From CAZFBR01 sp035353495 [NCBI: uncultured bacterium] (lineage in GTDB: Bacteria > DAOPZR01), in NCBI GenBank assembly GCA_964517215.1, contig CAZFBR010000120.1:1-10970 (forward strand): a DNA stretch of 10,970 bases. The letters run 5' to 3'. The position numbers and the translations under genes were made by a program. The notes below the pieces were generated by a model. That model was not told where the DNA came from and made no database searches. It saw nothing but the letters and a program-made list of their open reading frames with translations. How positions within the stretch are numbered: position 1 is the first letter of the stretch; each line of letters begins with the position of its first letter. Shown in pieces: positions 1 through 5,212 of the stretch.

Positions 1-1
1 A

Positions 2-52
2 CCGGTCGCGTCCGGCCTGACGATTGCGGTTGTGCGGGCGCCGGGCGGGTGA
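2..52 (+). CDS. Probable 3' end of an upstream gene (partial, unidentified)
   Basis: The second reading frame is open from the left edge to a TGA at 50-52. It reads PVASGLTIAVVRAPGG, with G or C at nearly every third codon position, as in the neighbouring genes. Frame three closes within 18 bases and frame one gives a less protein-like peptide ending at 75. The small-residue and Val/Ile-rich stretch could be a terminal beta strand, but sixteen residues do not allow a family call. About 80 bp separate this stop from gltX, so the two could be co-transcribed. This is an inference from coding bias only. Confidence 0.35.
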   Translation, partial: PVASGLTIAVVRAPGG

Positions 53-132
53 TTAACGGCGTCGGACGCGGGTGATAGGATACCGGACGGCAGCTATTGC
101 GCCGCCTGGTGCGGCTCTGACGGAGTCAACGC

Positions 133-1578
133 ATGACCATGGAAAAAATCAGGGTGCGGTTCGCACCATCGCCGACGGGCTATCTGCATCTGGGCGGGGG
201 GCGCACCGCGCTGTTCAACTGGCTGTGGGCGCGCCATGCGGGTGGGACCTTCATCCTGCGCATCGAGGATACCGACCAGGAACGGTCGCTGCCCGAACAC
301 ACGCAGGCGATCATCGACGGGCTGCGCTGGATGGGACTCGATTGGGATGAGGGACCGGACACCGGCGGCCCCTGCGCCCCGTACCTGCAGTCGCAGCGCA
401 CGCAGCTCTACCGGGCGAAGAAGGACGAACTGGCGGCGCAGGGTCTGGTCTATCCCTGCTTCTGCACGAAGGAAATGCTCGACGCCGCGCGGGCGGCGCA
501 CGGGGGGGAGGGATTCCGCTATCCCGGCACCTGCCGCGACCTGCCTGCGGCTGAAGTGCAGGCGCGGCTGGCGCGCGGTGAGAAGGCGGCGTGGCGGCTG
601 AAACTGCCGGCGGGGGCGGGGACCTTCCCCGACCTGATTCACGGCGACATACCCTACGATTATGCGCGCTACGACGATTTCGTCATCTGGCGCAGTGACG
701 ATACCCCGGTCTTCCATTTCACCGTGGTGGTTGACGATGCGGCGATGGGGATTACCCATGTGCTGCGCGGGGATGACCATATCAACAACACGCCGCGGCA
801 GCTGGCGATCTTTCGGGCGCTGGGCGTCGAGCCGCCGCGCTACGGCCATATCCCGCTCATCCTCGGCAAGGACAAGGCCAAGCTCTCCAAGCGCCACGGC
901 GAGACGGCAGTGCAGGCGTACCGCGACCTGGGGTTTCTGCCCGACGCGTTCGTCAATGCGCTCGCGCTCTTCGGCTGGTCGGACAGTGCCAGCACGCAGT
1001 TCTTCACGCGGGCTGACCTGATTGCGGCCTTCACCCCGGAACGCATCAACGATACCGCGGCGGTATTCGACATCGACAAGATGAAATGGCTGAACCAGCA
1101 GCACCTGCAGACGCTGTCGGCGGAACAGCGGCTGGCGGCGGTCGAAACGTTCCTGCGCCAACAGCCGGATTTCGCCATGCCGCCGCGCGAGCGGCTGGCA
1201 CAGGCGCTGGTTATCGCGGGAGAGCGCTACCAGCTGCTCTCCGAGGCGTGGCCGGTGATTCGCTATCTGTTCGAGGCGCCGCGTGATTTTTCCGAGGCGC
1301 AGGCGGCAAAGGTGTTGCGCAGCGATGCGGCGCGGCCCGCGCTGGAGGCGGCGCTGGCGCTGCTCGGCAGCCAGGACGACTGGTCGGTCCCCGCGCTGGA
1401 GGCGGCGCTGCGCACCCTGCCGGAGAAGCTTGGCCTGGGGATGGGCAAGGTGATGCAGCCCATCCGCGTTGCTGTGTGCGGCTCGACGGCCAGTCCGGGC
1501 CTGTTTGAATCGCTGCAGTTCCTGGGCAAGGCGGAAATCCTGCGCCGGCTGCAGTTCTGCCGGGACCGGCTGGCGTGA
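133..1578 (+). CDS. gltX: Glutamyl-tRNA synthetase (class I)
   Basis: This cytoplasmic enzyme charges tRNA-Glu with glutamate using ATP. The 481-residue length fits bacterial GluRS. The Rossmann catalytic domain opens with RFAPSPTGYLHLGG, where HLGG at residues 19-22 is the HIGH signature, followed by LRIEDTDQERS. The second class I signature, KLSKR, is at residues 250-254. A probable zinc site lies in the connecting region: C109-F-C111, Y130 and C134. The remainder to residue 481 is the helical anticodon-binding part. The ATG at 133 is preferred over ATG 139 because GGAG at 122-125 sits 7 nt upstream of it. A 63-bp gap leads to the TPR gene on the same strand. Whether it also mischarges tRNA-Gln (non-discriminating type) cannot be judged by eye, and no amidotransferase genes are in view. 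Confidence 0.97.
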   Translation: MTMEKIRVRFAPSPTGYLHLGGGRTALFNWLWARHAGGTFILRIEDTDQERSLPEHTQAIIDGLRWMGLDWDEGPDTGGPCAPYLQSQRTQLYRAKKDELAAQGLVYPCFCTKEMLDAARAAHGGEGFRYPGTCRDLPAAEVQARLARGEKAAWRLKLPAGAGTFPDLIHGDIPYDYARYDDFVIWRSDDTPVFHFTVVVDDAAMGITHVLRGDDHINNTPRQLAIFRALGVEPPRYGHIPLILGKDKAKLSKRHGETAVQAYRDLGFLPDAFVNALALFGWSDSASTQFFTRADLIAAFTPERINDTAAVFDIDKMKWLNQQHLQTLSAEQRLAAVETFLRQQPDFAMPPRERLAQALVIAGERYQLLSEAWPVIRYLFEAPRDFSEAQAAKVLRSDAARPALEAALALLGSQDDWSVPALEAALRTLPEKLGLGMGKVMQPIRVAVCGSTASPGLFESLQFLGKAEILRRLQFCRDRLA

Positions 1579-1641
1579 TCCAGTCCGGACAATGCGGCGA
1601 TAACGGACCGGCGCGGGTGCGGGCATGACGGACGCCGGCTG

Positions 1642-3189
1642 ATGCAGCAACCGGTCAGGCCGCCGGGCGGCTGGTGGCGGCGGCGGCTGGCACCGAAACT
1701 GCGGCGCTGGCGGGAGGAATTCCGCCGTTCGCGGGAGGCGCAGGTTACCGCGCTCACGTCGTGCCTGCTGCTGCTGACGCTGCTGGCGCTGGCCGGGTAT
1801 GTCTGGCGGCAGCGCCCGCCGGCGGCGCCGCTTCCGGCGGTGGCGGTGCCGGATGCCGGGTTTGAGCCGTCGGCATTGCGGCCGCTGACCCGTGAGGAAC
1901 TGATGTGGCTTGAGGACCGCCAGCCCGACAGCTCACCGGAAGCGCTCTATGAGGACTCGCTGCTGCTGACGCGGCTGCAGACGGCGGCCACGCTCGACGA
2001 GCTGCGCCGGCTGCCGGCGAACCGGGTCAGCATCAGCAATGCCGCCCTGCTGCTGGCGCGGCGCTATCACCGGGAGAGTGACCCGGCGCCGCTGGAACAG
2101 CAGCTGCTCGACCTGGCGCGCGCCTGCGGCTTGCGCCTGTCGGCGGGGATGCTCCCCTCGCGCAAAGTGGAAATCCTGCTGCGGTTCATCTATCTGCGCG
2201 ATCGTTTTGTTTGCGATCCCGACAATGAGTGGTTTGATGATCTGCTGGTGCGCGGCCGGGGCGGTGAAGCGCCGCTGGGTGTGCTGCTGCTGGCGCTGGG
2301 GCAGCGGCTGGAGATCCCGTTTCATGCCGTGCGCACGCCGCAGGGGTTCTGGCTGCGCATCCCCATCGAGGGCGGCACGGCCCGGTACATCAATGCCGCT
2401 GACGGCAGCACCACGGACCTGGCGGGCGCGCGTCAGAAACTCGGTTTGAGCGATCTGACGGTGCGGCGGGCGGGTTGGCTGGCCGAACTGGATGCGCACG
2501 CGGTGACGGCGGAACTGCTCGCCCGGCAGGCGCTGACGCTGCAGCGTCTCGAACGGGCGGCGGAAGCGCAGGAATTGGTGACGCTGGGGCTGCAATTCGA
2601 TCCGGCCAGTCCCAAACTGAAGGACCTGCAGGGAACGATGCTGGCTGCAAGCCAGCCGCAAACGGCGCTGCCGCTCCTGGCGGAGGCGGCCAACCGGTAC
2701 GGCGCCGGCCAGGCGGCCCAGCTGCTGTATGGCCGGGCATTGCGGGCTGCGGGCAAGCCGGACGAGGCGCTGCCGTGGCTGATCAAGGCCAGCGACGGCG
2801 GGAATGACAGTGCCGCCTGGCTGGAGCGTGCGCTCTGCCGGGCGGAGTTGCGGCAGCATGAACTCGCGGTGGCCGACTATCAGAAGGCGGCGCAGCTGCG
2901 GCCGGGTGATATGGCCGTGGCGCGCGGGCTGGGGAACGCCTATGTGGAGTGGGGCGTTGAACTGGACCGCCAGCGGAAGAAGAGCGATGCGGAGCAGGCC
3001 TTCACCCAGGCGATCATTCTCTATCCGCGCAATGCCCGGGCGTTTTTCTGCCGGGCACAGGTGCGGATTAACCAGAACAAGCGTGACCAGGCGATCGAAG
3101 ATCTGCGGGCCGCACTTGCCCTGGAACCGAATTACGGCGAGGCGCGGCGGCTGCTCGCGCGCTATGAACCGTCGGCGGCGACGCAGTAG
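1642..3189 (+). CDS. Membrane-anchored SirB1-like (transglutaminase-related) and TPR protein
   Basis: The 515-residue protein begins with a strongly basic cytoplasmic segment (residues 11-32), then one membrane span (about 36-55) and a Pro/Ala-rich linker, so the rest is probably periplasmic. Residues 174-275 resemble the SirB1 / Transglut_core2 domain: PDNEWFDDLLVRGRGGEAPLG followed by LGQRLEIPFHAVRTPQGFWLRI mirrors the family pattern of an asparagine-bearing segment, a helix after R-G, and a strand-turn-strand ending in PGHFLVR. Here the family's PGH is PQG, so that histidine is absent and catalysis is doubtful. About five TPR or TPR-like helical pairs follow (roughly 292-325, 357-386, 390-421, 427-462 and 466-498), indicating a scaffold role. 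The start is ATG 1642; only a weak GGAC-type site precedes it. Its partner is unknown. The TAG stop lies one base from the stop of the convergent regulator gene. Confidence 0.8.
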   Translation: MQQPVRPPGGWWRRRLAPKLRRWREEFRRSREAQVTALTSCLLLLTLLALAGYVWRQRPPAAPLPAVAVPDAGFEPSALRPLTREELMWLEDRQPDSSPEALYEDSLLLTRLQTAATLDELRRLPANRVSISNAALLLARRYHRESDPAPLEQQLLDLARACGLRLSAGMLPSRKVEILLRFIYLRDRFVCDPDNEWFDDLLVRGRGGEAPLGVLLLALGQRLEIPFHAVRTPQGFWLRIPIEGGTARYINAADGSTTDLAGARQKLGLSDLTVRRAGWLAELDAHAVTAELLARQALTLQRLERAAEAQELVTLGLQFDPASPKLKDLQGTMLAASQPQTALPLLAEAANRYGAGQAAQLLYGRALRAAGKPDEALPWLIKASDGGNDSAAWLERALCRAELRQHELAVADYQKAAQLRPGDMAVARGLGNAYVEWGVELDRQRKKSDAEQAFTQAIILYPRNARAFFCRAQVRINQNKRDQAIEDLRAALALEPNYGEARRLLARYEPSAATQ

Positions 3190-3190
3190 T

Positions 3191-3814
3191 TCAGGCGGGT
3201 GCTGATTCCGGCGGGGTAAGCCGGGAAAAAATATCGGCCAGGTATTCGCGGAACTCGACCTGATCAATGGGCTTGCCGAAAATGCGCTCACCGCCGGCGG
3301 CGAGGAAATCGTCGGTCAATTGCGGATCGCCGGCATGCGCGGTGACGGCGGCGATGTGCAGGCCGTCCAGTTCGGGCATGGCGCGCACGGTCTTGCAGAC
3401 GGCAATGCCGTTGATGCCGGGCATGCGCAGGTCGAGCAGCAGCACCGCCGGGCGGTGCCGCAGCACCAGGGCGCCGGCAGCAAAGGCGTCGGTGGTGCCG
3501 TGAAACGGCTGCAGGGGAAAATTGCGGCGGAACATCAACTCGAGCAGATCGAGGAACATGCGGTCATCATCAATGGCCAGCACGCCGCCCGGCGGGTTGA
3601 TGGCGGCATCAGGATCGGCGATGTAGCGGATGCCGAGCTTGCCCGCCATTTCCCGTAGATCGGATTCACTGATCCGGCGATGCTTGCCTACGGTGCGGAA
3701 GGAGCGGAGCAGCCCGCTCTCGATCCAGCGCAACATGGTGCTGCGGCTGACATCCAGACGCTTCGCCGCCTCCATCGAGGTGAACATCCGTTCGTTGTCG
3801 TTTGCGTTTGCCAT
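3191..3814 (-). CDS. Helix-turn-helix / response-regulator receiver fusion protein
   Basis: This 207-residue cytoplasmic protein is a probable phosphorylation-controlled DNA-binding regulator. Residues 11-56 match the excisionase / MerR-like HTH_17 pattern: SMEAAKRLDVSRSTMLRWIESG, then a wing with RTVGKHRRI. After a linker (57-75), residues 77-195 form a CheY-like receiver with a complete active site: acidic D82-D84, phospho-acceptor D128 in LLLDLRMPG, T158, and K181 followed by P182. The order (DNA-binding first, receiver last) is the reverse of OmpR or NarL regulators. No histidine kinase is in the window. Target genes are unknown; the divergent tRNA/pilin-like/rdgB operon and the gene itself are natural candidates. 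ATG 3814 has no recognisable Shine-Dalgarno sequence; the alternative ATG at residue 10 has none either. Confidence 0.9.
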   Translation of the reverse strand: MANANDNERMFTSMEAAKRLDVSRSTMLRWIESGLLRSFRTVGKHRRISESDLREMAGKLGIRYIADPDAAINPPGGVLAIDDDRMFLDLLELMFRRNFPLQPFHGTTDAFAAGALVLRHRPAVLLLDLRMPGINGIAVCKTVRAMPELDGLHIAAVTAHAGDPQLTDDFLAAGGERIFGKPIDQVEFREYLADIFSRLTPPESAPA

Positions 3815-3824
3815 AACTGACTGA

Positions 3825-3855
3825 AACGTAACATAGATTACATTTTTTTGTCAAA
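3825..3855 (-). promoter_or_regulatory. Putative promoter region of the HTH-receiver gene
   Basis: An AT-rich island stands out from the surrounding GC-rich DNA. On the minus strand it carries a perfect TTGACA (-35 type) at 3849-3854. A 17- or 18-bp spacer leads only to weak -10 candidates, TTACGT (3826-3831) or TACGTT (3825-3830). The same island holds a small dyad, GTAA-N6-TTAC (3828-3841), which could be an operator. The -35 match is clear; the -10 and the dyad are speculative. Confidence 0.45.
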
Positions 3856-3876
3856 CCCCGCGCCGGTTCGGCCGGT

Positions 3877-3895
3877 GCAGCCGCCGACTGGCTGC
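3877..3895. other. Inverted repeat in the divergent intergenic region
   Basis: GCAGCC (3877-3882) and GGCTGC (3890-3895) form a perfect 6-bp stem around a 7-nt loop, without a T tract on either side. It lies between the putative regulator promoter and the tRNA promoter, upstream of both, so it is not placed as a terminator for a known transcript. It may be a protein-binding dyad or chance in GC-rich DNA. The rest of 3856-3972 is GC-rich with several short CCGG-type repeats and no supported gene. Confidence 0.25.
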
Positions 3896-3972
3896 TGGCA
3901 GACGGCCCGTCACCGGTTGTCCGTGATTGCCGCGGGCCTGCCCCGGTCCGGTGCGGTCGGGTCACAAAAAAC

Positions 3973-4001
3973 TTGACGCTGTGGCGGGCTTGTGGTATAA
4001 G
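3973..4001 (+). promoter_or_regulatory. Strong sigma-70-type promoter of the tRNA-Gly gene
   Basis: TTGACG (3973-3978) is separated by exactly 17 bp from TATAAG (3996-4001). TG at 3993-3994 gives an extended -10. Transcription would start near 4008, about five bases before the mature tRNA 5' end, which suits a stable-RNA promoter. The spacing and both hexamers are directly visible. Because no better promoter is seen between the tRNA and the next gene, this promoter may also serve the downstream protein operon. Confidence 0.85.
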
Positions 4002-4012
4002 TTTATCAGTGA

Positions 4013-4087
<75 letters not shown>

Positions 4088-4093
4088 TATTGG

Positions 4094-4128
4094 TCACTTC
4101 CGGATGGCGGACGATCCGGTTGCAGTGA
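4094..4128 (+). other. Two-part hairpin between the tRNA and the protein operon
   Basis: CCGGAT (4100-4105) pairs with ATCCGG (4114-4119) around an 8-nt loop. An outer TCACT (4094-4098) pairs with AGTGA (4124-4128) across a small asymmetric internal loop. It starts seven bases after the encoded CCA. No T run follows, so it is not a standard intrinsic terminator. It could be a processing signal that frees the tRNA 3' end, a weak attenuator, or a Rho-associated structure. The pairing is visible; the function is inference. Confidence 0.45.
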
Positions 4129-4176
4129 AGTTGCGCGCCGTGCGGGCTTCATAACTCAGCGGTCAGGGACAGAGCC

Positions 4177-4545
4177 ATGTGGGATATCGTCAAGTATGTT
4201 CTGATACTTGGGTTGATCGGGTACGGTGTGTTTTTCTACTTCGGCGAACACAAGGAAAAGCGCATGCTGCAGCAATACCAGCAGGCGGTGAAGAAATTCG
4301 AGGCTGAGCAGAACCGGTTCCCGCGGAGCTTCCGCGAACTGGAAACTACGCGCCGCCAGGACGGCTATCCCTACGTCGAGGCCAATACCCAGCGGGACAA
4401 TCCCCCGCGCAACGGGGAATGGGCAGTGGATGAGGACAAGGGCGTGGTTTATGTCCGGCGGTATAAAGTGGACCAAAACGGCCGGGTGATCAAGGACGAC
4501 GAAGGCAACCCGAAATATACTCGGGAATATCTGCTGGACAAATAG
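4177..4545 (+). CDS. Small single-span membrane protein with pilin-like features
   Basis: The gene encodes 122 residues. Residues 5-22 form one hydrophobic helix, followed by a charged amphipathic stretch (HKEKRMLQQYQQAVKKFEAEQ, 25-45), then FPRSFREL (48-54) and a Gly/Pro/Trp/Tyr-rich tail with PPRNGEWAVDEDKGVVYVRR. Helix, Tyr-rich continuation, F/YP-x-S/L-x-x-L and a tail with N-G-x-W and D-x-G-x-V-Y resemble type II/IV pseudopilins. However, the N-terminus MWDIVKYVLI lacks the basic leader and the G-F-T-L-I-E prepilin peptidase site. It may be a degenerate pilin-like protein or an unrelated anchored protein. AGGGA at 4165-4169 lies 7 nt before the ATG. It is first of four closely spaced genes, 24 bp before rdgB. 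I cannot name a function. Confidence 0.7.
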   Translation: MWDIVKYVLILGLIGYGVFFYFGEHKEKRMLQQYQQAVKKFEAEQNRFPRSFRELETTRRQDGYPYVEANTQRDNPPRNGEWAVDEDKGVVYVRRYKVDQNGRVIKDDEGNPKYTREYLLDK

Positions 4546-4569
4546 TGCGGCAGTATGGGAGGGAACGCC

Positions 4570-5187
4570 ATGCCCCTGCTGCTGGCCACCAACAACACCC
4601 ACAAAGTAACGGAGATTGCCGCCATCCTTGGGCCGCGCCACCTGCAGCTGGTGACGCCGCGCGCGCGCGGACTGGCGTTTGACCCGGTTGAGGATGGCGA
4701 CAGCTATGCGGCGAACGCGCTGATCAAGGCGCGGGCCGGTTGCGCGATCTCCGCGCTGCCGACGTTGGCGGACGACTCCGGCCTGGAAGTGGTTGTGCTG
4801 GGGAATGCCCCGGGCATGCAGTCCGCGCGCTGGCGGAACGACCTCGCCCAGCCGGAGAAGAACCGCGCCCTGATTGCGCAGGTTGACGCGACCGGCAGCG
4901 CGGACCGGCGCGCGCGGTTCGTCTGCTCGGTCGCGCTGGTGCTGCCGACCGGCGAGGAGCATGTCTTTGCCGGCGAATGCCCGGGCGCCATTGCTGCGGC
5001 GCCGCGCGGCGCCGACGGGTTCGGGTATGATCCGGTGTTCGTGGTTGACGGCTATGACGGCCTGACCATGGCGGAACTCGGCGATGCGGAAAAAAACCGC
5101 ATTTCGCACCGCGCCCGCGCGCTGCTGGCCCTGCGCGCGCATGCCCTGTGGCAGCAGCTGGAGGCCGCCGCCGCCGCGGGGCGATGA
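4570..5187 (+). CDS. rdgB: XTP/dITP diphosphatase (RdgB/HAM1 family)
   Basis: This enzyme hydrolyses deaminated purine nucleoside triphosphates (dITP, XTP, ITP) to the monophosphate and pyrophosphate, keeping inosine and xanthine out of DNA and RNA in the cytoplasm. All family signatures are present: LLATNNTHK (4-12), the VEDGDSYAANALIKA segment (40-54) of the E-T-G-x-T-F-x-x-N-A type, ADDSGL (67-72) with the catalytic aspartate pair, PGMQSARW (81-88), GFGYDPVF (150-157) and EKNRISHRARAL (174-185). The length, 205 residues, is typical. ATG 4570 is chosen over ATG 4555 because GGGAGGGAA (4557-4565) lies 4 nt before it and the protein then begins directly at the first strand. The usual Tyr after P-G-x is Gln here, a minor change. 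It is 25 bp from the next gene, consistent with an operon. Confidence 0.95.
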   Translation: MPLLLATNNTHKVTEIAAILGPRHLQLVTPRARGLAFDPVEDGDSYAANALIKARAGCAISALPTLADDSGLEVVVLGNAPGMQSARWRNDLAQPEKNRALIAQVDATGSADRRARFVCSVALVLPTGEEHVFAGECPGAIAAAPRGADGFGYDPVFVVDGYDGLTMAELGDAEKNRISHRARALLALRAHALWQQLEAAAAAGR

Positions 5188-5212
5188 ACCTGCGCCGGCG
5201 GGTGGCGGAACC

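Noticed and set aside
1580-1611. Possible hairpin CCAGTCCG / CGGACCGG between gltX and the TPR gene
   Set aside because: It has one internal mismatch, a 16-nt loop and no T tract; such pairing is common in DNA this GC-rich.
1625-1642. Five-codon ORF overlapping the TPR gene start (TGATG)
   Set aside because: It could be a translational-coupling leader, but it has no ribosome binding site and is short enough to arise by chance.
94-1650. A 518-codon open frame antisense to gltX, longer than gltX itself
   Set aside because: The plus strand encodes a clear GluRS with all signatures. The antisense product is rich in Arg, Gln and Pro with no recognisable motif, as expected from the low stop frequency of GC-rich DNA.
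1933-3291. Long antisense frame over the TPR gene and the regulator's 3' end
   Set aside because: It is Arg/Gln-rich, has no domain resemblance, and conflicts with the TPR protein and the receiver domain, which are both well supported.
5084-5212. Upstream ATG extending the YfhO-type protein by 43 residues into rdgB
   Set aside because: The extension is Arg/Pro/Cys-rich and unlike a membrane protein N-terminus, while ATG 5213 has GGCGGAA just upstream.
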